The translations under genes were made by a program, and so were the position numbers. A stretch of 30,526 bases of DNA, taken from positions 420,688-451,213 of the forward strand of contig LSYV01000046.1 in the NCBI GenBank assembly GCA_001584585.1, in the 5' to 3' direction. Source of the DNA: Gonium pectorale (lineage: Eukaryota; Chlorophyta; Chlorophyceae; Chlamydomonadales; Volvocaceae). Position 1 is the stretch's first letter, and the number at the start of each line of letters is the position of its first letter. Positions 11,501-19,674 of the stretch are shown one piece after another. The notes under the pieces are model-generated. The model saw only the letters and a program-made list of their open reading frames with translations. It did no database searches and was not told the DNA's origin.

Positions 11501-14500
11501 CGCGTCTGCCACGGCTGACAGTGCGGCGCCCGCCCCGTGCCTTACGCGTCCACGTCATGTCCCCACGTCATGTCCCCACGTCTGCCAGGTAGGGGCACGG
11601 TTCACGGTGCGGCGCACAGAGCTCTGTGGTCGGCGCGGTCTCGCTTCGCATCGAGAGCCACTGCAGCGACCGCAACAGCGCGTCAGGTATTATGCGTGGG
11701 CACTTGACGAGGAGGTACATGCGGGTGAAGGGGCAAGTTCCCTTTGCCAGCCGCCAAATCATTGGATGGTCGGTCCCACCCACTCGCACGCGCGACCACC
11801 CACCAGAGGCGGTGCCGGACGCGGTCGGCCGCCGCGCGCTCCTGCGGGGCGCCGGCGCTGCGTGCACCGTGGGCAGCTCGTCCGCCTGCGCGTGAGTCGC
11901 GCACAGGTCGCGGCGGGCCATGCGGGACAGAGTGATCGGCCGCGGGGGCAGACAGAATTCGCGGGTCAGCTCCCTACTCCCAAAAGCTGTGCACGGCGTG
12001 GCACGTGTGTAACGCTTGCTCGCTTCCCCGTGTGGTAAACCCCCTTTACTCTCCGCTCCTGCGCCCTTGCGGGTAACATGCGCGTGCAGTACTGACGCCC
12101 GTTGATTGCCATGCGAATGAGCATATCTCCGTGCCGTATTCACGGTAGCTGCCGTACCGGGTTTCTACCACACGCGCGTACGGCCGCACGCCTCTTTTCC
12201 CCATTTCGGCCGGCCCCGCTGCACCCACCTGCTCGTACGTCATGTCGTGCCTGTCGAGCCAGGACTGAATGGCGTTGCGCAGCGCGATGTTTGGCACCAG
12301 CCTCCTGGAGTCAAGCTTGAGGTCTGTGGAGGGACACGGGGCGCGGGCCGCAGGCCTGATGAGAACGGGCTGGTATCCAGCAGCATCGACCCGCCCTGTG
12401 GTCAAGCCATTCTTGCCTTTGGCCTGCCGCCGGCCCCCGACAACTCTGAAGATAGGCACCCGCCGCAAGGTGTGCGTCGCTGAGGTAGGCAGCAGACGCT
12501 AGCGTTAAAAGCACAGGCTCATGCCCCGAGCGCAACGCAGCACAACCTCACAAACAACTTGTGAGCCTGTCCGCACCCTGACTGCGAACACCCTGCGAAC
12601 ACGCGCGCCCCCGCTGCTGTGTTTCCTGGCAGATCTCCTCCCTTCGTCTCTTTCCCCGTGCCGCCCCGTGACAAGCCCCATTCCCGACACACTGAACCTC
12701 GGCACCCACCATCCCACCCGTCTTGGGGCTGTTCAGGACCTTCCGTGTAAACCTTTCCAGCCCGCCTCCCTCTCCTTCCCTCCCCAGTCGCCCAGGACTA
12801 CGGTACGCGCACGCACTTGTCGCGGGGTTGCTGTTGCTGATGGCAAGGTGCTTCTCAATGTAGCCCCGCTCGAAGGAGTGGCCGCTCTCCACCATAACCG
12901 GGTCTCGCATCACGCACAGCGAAAGCGGGCACACGAAGTCCGCGGGGACGCCGAAGGTGGCCGGTGGCGGCGCCGATGCGGCGGCCGGGTCGGCGGCACA
13001 CTGGTCCTGGCTGGAGGGGCCCTCCTCGCGTCGCTCTTCGCGGGAGGAGAGCACGGCCATGATCTGCGCGAGGTACTGCTCGTCCTGGTAGCGCTTGGCG
13101 CAGCGCATCTCCTCCATCTGCTGCTGGAGCGCCCGCACCTCCTGCATTCGTGCGGACGTCGATCGGGGCGGACCAAGTTAGTATTAGGATTCCCCGTTCC
13201 CACGCGACATCCACGCCCATCATCGACCGTACGACCGCACAGTCGTACGGCCATACATACATGTCAGGGCGGGCTACGTGCCCAAACCAGGCCCCAGATC
13301 CCAGGCGCCCGGGCCCTGTGCGCTTCAGGCCACAAAGCACCCGCTCGTCTCCTGTCTCCCATTCGCCGGCCCTGAGGCACCCCGTCGGTGGACCCTCTCG
13401 CTTCCCGCCGCGCTCACGGACCTGCCATGTGCAATCCCATCCCCTGTACCTACCCGTCCGCCTGTTTGGGCTTGCGCCGCCTAGCGCCGCCTGGAGGCCC
13501 CTGTTGCCCGCAGCTATCACGCACCTGCTTGCTCAAGCGGGCGTCTGGGCCGGCAAGACCTGCCTTCTCCAGCCCCCGCAAGATGGCGGCCTCAAGGCGC
13601 CGCTCCTCCTCCGCGGGGTCAAGCGCTGAGCCGCGCTGCTGTATCCGCAGGTTCTCCCGCTCAATGTCCTCCCGCATCTGCGCACATACAGGCCATAATC
13701 CGTACATGCCAAATAAAGGGTTATGACCCCAAGCATAGCGGCTTGGCGAGTCCAAACCAGAGTGACGGACCTGACACCGCCGCCACAAAGCCCGCGCTGG
13801 CAGCCCTTCTTTGATGCTGCTGGTGAGGCATCCGGCCACAAGTCTACGACGTGCGGTGGGGATCCAGTGCCTGTGCATGCCGTACCTGTGCCGCGTAAGT
13901 CTCGAAGTTCCGCATCATATCGAGCTTGACGTTCATCAGGTCGGAGCTGAGCCCGGAGATCCGGTGCTTGAGGTCCGAGTGCTGCTCGATGCTGAGGGCC
14001 GCCTGGAAGGCGTTCAGGTCGTGGGAGAGCCGCGCCGTAACATTCTTAAGCTCCGCCACGTGGTCACCTGTATGGAGATAGAAGTGTAGATGAGAGGTGC
14101 AACGGCGGTTGGGGTGGCGGTGGCAGCTTACGGGTAGGTGGGACGGAGCGGCAGCAACAAGGGGGGGTGGTGCATTGCTCTCATTCGATTGAGAAATGGC
14201 GATGTAAGAGGGGTTTAGTGTGCCAAGGAAGATGCAGACGGGCTTTCGAGGACGGGGTGCGTGAGTGCACCTCTTGGGCTTGTCGAGACGTCAGCCATAG
14301 TGAGCAGGGGAGATAGTGAGGGTCTTTGGGGCCCGTGGGTCAGCGACGAGGCGCAGTCCCCCCCATCCACGGACTGAACTTACTCGCCGAGATAAATTTG
14401 AGTAGGCTTGGCCTCTGAAGCCGCTCCGCTGTTGCCAAGCAAATGGTCATAGTTTCCTGTACTGCCTGCGTGCCGAAATATTGATTGTGAATAAGATTAC

Positions 14501-14838
14501 AGGTGTAAGTATGAAATTGTTGCCGGGGCCTCACTACGCTTCGCCAGGTAGGACAAGCCGTTGATGGCCGTCGAGGTTAAACCCGCCAAGAAACAGCGAC
14601 ACTGAATGGCTGCGCGCCTTCATCGTATCTGTCTTACCAGCAGTGCTTCGACAGACTCTGGTTTTGACAGCTGTCGCGCATCCAGTTCGGTACTCGCGCT
14701 CTCCACAACGTTCCCCACTCTCCAGACGAGACTTCTCAGACCTTCACTGTCACGCTTGATGTCCCTCAGTGCTGAAAGCGTCGAAGCAGCCTTCAAAGCG
14801 AGGCTAACAATTGACGAGGCGATACCCACGGGGTCCAT
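2594..14838 (-). CDS. U-box E3 ligase with MLKL/HeLo-like N-terminus and MIB_HERC2-like array
   Basis: Probable ubiquitin ligase of 1,218 residues in 22 exons. Exons: 14838-14638, 14456-14384, 14067-13886, 13677-13525, 13141-12817, 12323-12229, 11885-11804, 11358-11147, 10890-10678, 10061-9786, 9478-9391, 8819-8497, 8058-7933, 7583-7329, 6983-6864, 6319-6169, 5964-5845, 5290-5172, 4589-4521, 4106-3966, 3658-3438, 2705-2594. All junctions keep frame and the exon sum is divisible by three. Order: four-helix MLKL-NTD/HeLo-like domain (about 1-150), coiled coil (150-235), U-box (266-340), Ser/Gly/Pro-rich linker (370-600), one weak ARM-like segment (EAKQHLQNAGVVPAIAQALV), a second low-complexity linker, SH3-like modules (about 742-1140), Cys-rich tail (1150-1218). 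The start is the first in-frame ATG and begins MDPVGIASSIVSLALKAAST, typical of HeLo-like heads. Less certain are exon 2 start (14465 or 14456), exon 10 start (10061 or 10034), and the exon 8 and 19 donors, which must be GC. No TGTAA signal was found just past the stop. Confidence 0.82.
2645..3469 (-). other. Cysteine-rich C-terminal module spanning the last intron
   Basis: Splicing 3438 to 2705 joins YYCGAAVNQC to RCGLCEGGRCGPERGCPCHAC-like sequence, with spacing C-x6-C-x-C-x2-C-x4-C-x5-C-x-C-x2-C plus a His between the last two Cys. The junction makes an Arg codon from AG+A and restores the frame exactly. Eight cysteines with a central RCGP suggest a small zinc-binding fold. I do not recognise a named family with certainty. 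The last intron (3437-2706, 732 bases) is the longest in the gene. Confidence 0.6.
2989..3027 (+). repeat. Short tandem repeat in last intron of U-box gene
   Basis: Three units of about 12-13 bases with core gcccctccag. Confidence 0.7.
4632..4655 (+). repeat. GGCA tetranucleotide repeat
   Basis: Six to seven units of aggc/ggca in the intron between exons 18 and 19 of the U-box gene, close to the exon 19 acceptor (exon begins 4589). Confidence 0.8.
5434..5480 (+). repeat. 18-base tandem repeat
   Basis: Two full copies of gtaacggtaaacggaata (5434-5451, 5452-5469) and a partial third, within the intron between exons 17 and 18 of the U-box gene. Confidence 0.9.
5730..5741 (+). repeat. Poly-G run
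   Basis: Twelve consecutive G, in the same intron as the 18-base repeat. On the transcribed strand this is poly-C. Confidence 0.9.
6583..6672 (+). repeat. 30-base minisatellite, three exact copies
   Basis: Unit begins ccttacttgagccgttcccc and repeats at 6583, 6613 and 6643 without mismatch, in the intron between exons 15 and 16 of the U-box gene. Confidence 0.95.
7097..7118. repeat. Short perfect hairpin
   Basis: ggctccat (7097-7104) pairs with atggagcc (7111-7118) over a six-base loop, inside the intron between exons 14 and 15. Confidence 0.6.
8880..9075. repeat. Inverted-repeat-rich block with dispersed repeat copy 2
   Basis: Contains repeat copy 2 (8959-9049) and a 10-base perfect inverted pair, cagaaaacct at 8936-8945 and its complement at 9023-9032. 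Further G/C palindromic pieces flank it. It sits inside the intron between exons 11 and 12 (9390-8820). A MITE-like relic is possible; no terminal target-site duplication was identified. Confidence 0.4.
11551..11583 (+). repeat. 13-base tandem repeat
   Basis: acgtcatgtcccc at 11552-11564 and 11565-11577, then a partial third, in the intron between exons 7 and 8. Confidence 0.8.
12229..12955 (-). other. U-box domain (exons 5-6)
   Basis: Exon 5 encodes VPADFVCPLSLCVMRDPVMV and SGHSFERGYIEKHL. Exon 6, joined in phase 1 through an Asn codon, encodes LDSRRLVPNIALRNAIQSWL. This is the full U-box pattern: FxCPxSxxxMxDPVxxxSGHxxxRxxI, then LxPNxALRxAIxxW. The family folds like a RING without zinc and recruits ubiquitin-conjugating enzymes. 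The proline and hydrophobic E2-contact positions are present. The loop between the two halves is interrupted by the 493-base intron 12816-12324. Confidence 0.92.
13886..14838 (-). other. MLKL-NTD/HeLo-like four-helix domain (exons 1-3)
   Basis: Exons 1-3 encode an almost purely helical head of about 150 residues. It starts MDPVGIASSIVSLALKAAST, then has an amphipathic stretch ending in ERLQRPSLLKFISAS, then a brace-like helix (DHVAELKNVTARLSHDLNAF, followed by QAALSIEQHS). This order, with a Leu-Lys-Phe turn before an ...LNxRLxxxxxDLxxxLxxEQ-like helix, is the pattern of the MLKL N-terminal/HeLo-like superfamily. In other lineages that domain acts in membrane-targeted cell death or as an adaptor. 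Assignment is by pattern only. A generic helical adaptor, such as the UND of plant U-box proteins, is the main alternative. Confidence 0.6.
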
Positions 14839-14874
14839 GGCCTTCTCAGGAAGATACAATATACTTCAAGTCTG

Positions 14875-14906
14875 TTTGGTACTTAAGCGCGGCACTTTGG
14901 TACTTA
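14875..14906. promoter_or_regulatory. Paired 11-base direct repeat upstream of the U-box gene
   Basis: tttggtactta occurs at 14875-14885 and 14896-14906 on the plus strand (taagtaccaaa on the gene's strand). The start-to-start distance is 21 bases, two helical turns, 37-68 bases upstream of the ATG. Confidence 0.35.
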
Positions 14907-15292
14907 GGGCATTTACTGTTAAGTTGTCGGAAGGAAGTTCAAGTGCGGTCCTTGGGATCTGGAAGACGCTCTTTGCTCTGTTAATAACGTTCCTTGTTCT
15001 GATAATCGCTGTCGATTGAGGGAAACCGCGACACGGTGCCCGCGACTCTCGGTACTTCCGGTACGAGGGTAAGAGCGGGACCTTACAACAACAGTCGCTG
15101 TTCGCAGGTGTTCACATGCATGCAATGTTGAGTCTAACCTTATCGATAGCGCGGGGCTCAGCTGCAACGTGCGCCGAATGAACGTGCCGCCCCGGCCGAC
15201 CTGCCGGCGGCCACATGGGGGAGGGCGCACAAGTGCAAACATCACTAAAACAAACACCGCCGCCCCCCGTACTCAACACGCCGGTCAATAGT

Positions 15293-15297
15293 TTACA
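15293..15297 (-). terminator. Candidate TGTAA poly(A) signal
   Basis: TGTAA on the minus strand, about 245 bases after the stop of the gene at 15542-17390. TGTAA is the usual chlamydomonadalean poly(A) signal. A second TGTAA lies at 15087-15083. Confidence 0.4.
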
Positions 15298-15348
15298 AAG
15301 CGATATGGAAACAGCGAAGCGAAAGGTGGACGGTCTACTGTCAGTATG

Positions 15349-15360
15349 CCCCCCCCCCCC
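15349..15360 (+). repeat. Poly-C run
   Basis: Twelve consecutive C between the two same-strand genes. Confidence 0.9.
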
Positions 15361-15541
15361 GCCGGAAACAACGTGACCATCGAGAAACGACGTTACCAAG
15401 GCCACATGTACTTGCAGTACTCAGCCAAACCCCGGATCAAAATCACTGGCTCGTACATCATTGCTCCTGGAAGCATCAGCGGTGACAGTTTGCCGTTGGC
15501 ACCAGATCCGGCCACGCGGCCATACCACACCTGCTCCCAAA

Positions 15542-17390
15542 CTACATTGCCCGAACGACCGCAACCCGCTCTCTCGAGTAGCACTTCACGCCCTGCAACG
15601 CCGCGTGCTTGTAGCCCGGGCAGAGCGACAGCAGCAAGCCTGGGACGCGGCCCGACTGGTGCACGGCGCTGAAGCCGCGCTCATCGCGCTGCCACTCCTC
15701 GTCTACGGGGATGTAGGTGTTTGTGCGCTTGTAATGCGCCTGGCAGTCCGTGCGCACAAAACCGAGGTTGCAGTCGCCGCCGCCGTCACCGTCGCTTCCG
15801 TCGCCACTCCTGCCATTGTCCTCGCCTCCACCGATGGCACGCGCCAGGGTGCCCGCCAGCACAGCGCCCCGCACCGCCGCCGCCAGCTGCGCCTTGCCCT
15901 CCGCCGGCAGCTGCCGGTGCTTGTCGCCGGCACCGTCCCACAGCGTTCGCCGTACACTGCCGTACAGCGCATCCGCCAGAGTGCCGTACAACTGCTCTGC
16001 GGAGGACTGGCCGCCCTTGACCAGCCGCTCGTACGCAGCGCTAAACACCGCCCGCCGCAGGTCAGCTGCCTTGGTTCGCACCTCCTCCGGGCAGCCCGGG
16101 AGCGGCTGTGGCGGCAGGCCGCTCAGTGCGCCGCCCAGCCAAAGCCGCTCAAGCTCCGCAGCGGCACTGCCACCCGACTGTCCGTGCTGTTGCGGGACCG
16201 CCTGCTGCTCCGAGAAGCCGTCATCCCAGCAGGCGCTTCGCGGCACGGGGCTCGCTGGCTGGGTAGTGGCAGTGGCGGCGCCACCAGCCGACGCTCTCTC
16301 CACCAGGACCGTGTCGTACATCCACTCGCTCGCAGCCGCCATCACAATCAGCCGGCCCAGGTACCTGGCCGGCTTGACCTGGGCGAGCTGCGGCACGCCG
16401 ACGTAGCCGGCGAAGCGCAGCCAGCTGGGGTCCCCGGCGCCCAGCTTGGCGACCCAGGCGTCCAGCTCGACGGCAAGCGGGTCCCGGCTGGCCCAGGCGG
16501 CCAGGCAGTCATACATGTCGGCCAGGTGCTCCGAAACTGCACTGGGCGTCATGCCCGCCCGGAAGGAGCCTGTGGTGGATTAGGGCATACACGCACGAAG
16601 GCCTCGAAGGGTCAGCACGGGGTTGTTGCTTTCTGAATTTCCTATCAGCATGTGGTGGGGGTTACGGCTGTCGGGGACCGGAAGTATCCGGAACGCTGGC
16701 TGGCTGGCTGGCTGCATGGCGGCGTGGTGTGGTGACAGAGTATACGGTCCATAGGATGCAATCGGCGATGGAGATACAGGACGGGCCCAAACTACTGGGC
16801 TGCGGGCCCTCAAGTCGTGAGTATAGCTCTAGGGCAGGCAGGCGCAGGGGCGCATAAGTAGGTTTGCACACAGGCACCCTGTTGCGGTTCCTGGCGTTCC
16901 CGGCCATCAACCCAGTGCAGGTGTTAAGTTGACGAGAGTCCACGCAACGTGCCAGCGCCGCTTCCCTAACGGAAGTCCGCCCTTCACGCCCCCCGAGAAT
17001 ACCCATACCTGTAGCCTGAGAGGAGCTTTCGGGGATTCTGTACAGGCGCAGCAGGCGTGCCTTGTCCTCTTCCAGGCGCTTCATCTCTTCCACCAGGCGC
17101 TTGTTCTCTGACTCCAGCTGGCTCATTGCAGCACGCATGCGCCGTTCCTCCTCCTCCCGCGCCCACCTCTCCTCCTCGCTGCGGGTCGGGTGCCGCTCGG
17201 CATCCCAGCCGCGGTTCCGCACCGGCTCCACCTGGTGGCGGTAGTGGTTCGGCATCGAGGGCTCCTCCAACCGAGCTTCTTCCCAGGCTTCCTCCGTATC
17301 GTCGGCCGCGACACCGCGCAACATCTCGGCCGCTTGGTCTTGGACCCGAGACGGCTTTTCTATACCTCCAAATAGTTGCATACGAAACAT
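15542..17390 (-). CDS. Coiled-coil protein of unknown function (two exons)
   Basis: Exons 17390-17009 and 16569-15542 give a protein of about 469 residues. The donor GTATGG and acceptor CACCACAG join in phase 1 through a Gly codon. Residues about 70-116 are a Glu/Arg-rich coiled coil ending KRLEEDKARLLRLYRI. After the junction comes SFRAGMTPSAVSEHLADMYD and a helical region of about 190 residues. A low-complexity Gly/Asp stretch (GGGEDNGRSGDGSDGDGGG) follows, then a compact Cys/His/Trp-containing tail (CQAHYKRTNTYIPVDEEW). No enzyme motif or membrane segment is seen and I do not recognise the family. The first ATG after an upstream in-frame stop region is 17390; 17381 is the alternative. It lies 703 bases upstream of the U-box gene on the same strand. 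A candidate poly(A) signal lies at 15297-15293. Confidence 0.78.
16695..16714 (+). repeat. GCTG tetranucleotide repeat
   Basis: Five units, in the single intron of the coiled-coil gene. Confidence 0.85.
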
Positions 17391-19674
17391 TTCCAGCTTC
17401 CGCTTGTCGAGTTTTGGGCGCCGAAGTAAGGGACGTAGCGGAATGCTGGCGGTCAGATTGGTAAGCAATATCAAGAATTGGCTGATGTTAAGAATGTTAA
17501 CTACTGATCTGAGTTGTCCTGCACGTTACGTGCACACAGAAGTACAGCCAACCGCCCTTCCTTAAGTGTACTGGTAACATCAATACCTACGTAGTGTACA
17601 AATAAAATCAATACACATTTGTGCAGTAAAAAAAACTACGCAATCAAGGCTTCACTACCTTTACAGCGTTCCTGTATACACTTAGAAAGGCATTCTGGCG
17701 CTAATGTCAAACAGAGAAGGTGACGATGCCCTGATGCGTATCCGCTATGTAGTATCATAAAGCTGTCGGCGACAGCTGGTGACGAAATACCGCCCTGTGA
17801 AGACGTTGCTGGCCAGAATAGAATGAACTCGTTGTGAGTTCAGAGCCGTCGGCGGGTTGCCCGCGGGCATATTTGCCTGCGTGCTTGGCTGCGCGCCGCC
17901 CGTGCGAGTCGCCGCGACAAGCGATTCATAAACACTGCAGACCATGTGTGAATAAGCTACTAGTAATGTGCAGCCTCATGCGCATGACGCCTTGCCGGCG
18001 TTGCCGCAGGCAGGCTCGCCGAACTAACGCCCACGTGCGTACGTGGGAGGCCGGTGCAACGTCTTGTAGGCAGGGTTGGCGGGGTGGCCCTTTACATAGG
18101 TCGACATCAGGCCCTGTGCGCAGAACCCAACTGCGTGACTTCATGCGCGTCCTTGGCGTCCGTCAGCATGCAGTGCCTGCCTGTTTCGCGCGCGTATCCT
18201 GACCGTGGGTCATCATCAACCCCTGAACGCCATGGTTACCGGTGCGTGCCGCAAGCTCATCTCGCCCCCGCTCAGGCTGTCAGACAAGGTCAGGCTCCAA
18301 AAAAGACCGTGCATGGACCGTCTAGACCATCCATTTGTGCATGCACAAAGGATCCAGCAATGGAGCACGTGAAGGTGACCTCCCGAATGCATGAAGCCAT
18401 GCGCTCAATCTATCACACGGAGCACACCGACGGGCTGGCATTGATGGACCTGACACACCGTCTTGAAGCACCGAAAGATGGCGGCCCATTTTGCTGGCGC
18501 ATTCATTGGTGCGCCGCACCTAGGGAGCAGCGCCTCGATATGAGAGCAAGTACGGCATGGGCGTCATTCGTTCGACGTACGACACGGTAACCTCCGCGCA
18601 TCACGTAACCAACACGCCCGCAGGCAATCACAGGCGACGGTGGCGACGGTAGTGACGGCATGCCCACGGACAGATAAGCAATGGTGCAAGGCTGCCTGAG
18701 CCACGCACGCGCTGTACGTGCGAGTCAGGTATGCACATCCCTGCGCACGGCGGACACGCGCGTGGACCCATGCAAGCAAGGAAGGCAGGAGGAGTTATTG
18801 CGACCACGCACCACGAAACTACTGACAGTGTGTGCGTACGGAATGCCGCGCCCGATTGAATGACAGATAGACCAATGGTCGTACGCCGGAGGTCATTGCC
18901 GATGCAGTGATGGCGAATGAACGGGCAGGTCGACCCGCCAATCCCGCCATTAGATATGCGCCCTTCATCAATGCTGGGCCACACAACCAAACTAACCAAA
19001 CAACACCATTCACTGGCACCAGACGCACGGCGACAGCGTGACGCACCAGATTAGCCAGATTTCATGTCCCAATACCTGCAGTGATTGATATGATTGTCGC
19101 CGTTCACAGTGCATTAGCAATCAGAAAGTCGGTACGAGCATACCCACACGGCTATCTATCTTCATGCGTGTGCCCATAACCGCCGCCTCGTACGATATTA
19201 TTTGATGGAAGGCAGCGCCGCCATGCGTAAGTAAGGCACATGCGCACGTTTTGCGTGCAAGCATGCCCATTAAGCAGTACACCGTATGAATGCATGTCTG
19301 GCACTGCCAGACATGCACTGCGCCCTGGAGGCACTGCGCCTGCATGCAGTTTGCTTGATCTAACATCCAAGAAGACTCAGCCACCGATCGACGTGTGCGG
19401 GCATTCCCTCGGTCAATCCATCGCACTCCAGCTTTCACAGTTTATTTGCGCCTGCCTCGATCGAGCAAGGCATCAGCAGCCCGGTGGCGCACACCTACAT
19501 ACATGCGCCCATTCGCTCGCCGCAGTAAGAACACTCGAATTCAGTAGTCTGCCATCCCATCAGCGAAAAAGAGCAGTGCATTTGCGTGCGCGACGCGACC
19601 GCACTTCACATTGCACAACTGCCTGTCTTACTGTAAGTGCTGACCATCCCGTCCGGCCACGCTCCTTATGATGG
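17391..19674. other. Intergenic, no gene seen
   Basis: Between the coiled-coil gene's 5' end and Hsp70 copy A's 3' end. 17490-17760 is clearly AT-richer than its surroundings (for example an A8 run near 17629), as expected for the promoter/5' flank of the coiled-coil gene. From 17800 to 19670 no exon or family motif is seen; the ORFs (such as 18054-18590) are shadow-like. No TGTAA signal was found within 600 bases after copy A's stop. Confidence 0.55.

Larger units (their letters stand above)
14839..15541 (-). promoter_or_regulatory. Intergenic: U-box gene promoter and upstream gene's 3' end
   Basis: This 703-base gap separates two same-strand genes. It should hold the 3' UTR of the coiled-coil gene (right side) and the U-box gene promoter (left side). 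Near the start codon are a TATA-like stretch (14852-14866, minus tatattgtat, only about 20 bases from the ATG) and an 11-base direct repeat. It also holds a poly-C run at 15349-15360. Exact transcription start not determinable. Confidence 0.5.

Noticed and set aside
15461..16636. 391-codon plus-strand ORF
   Set aside because: It is the antisense shadow of the GC-rich second exon of the coiled-coil gene; it has no motif and its composition is Arg/Ala/His-rich.
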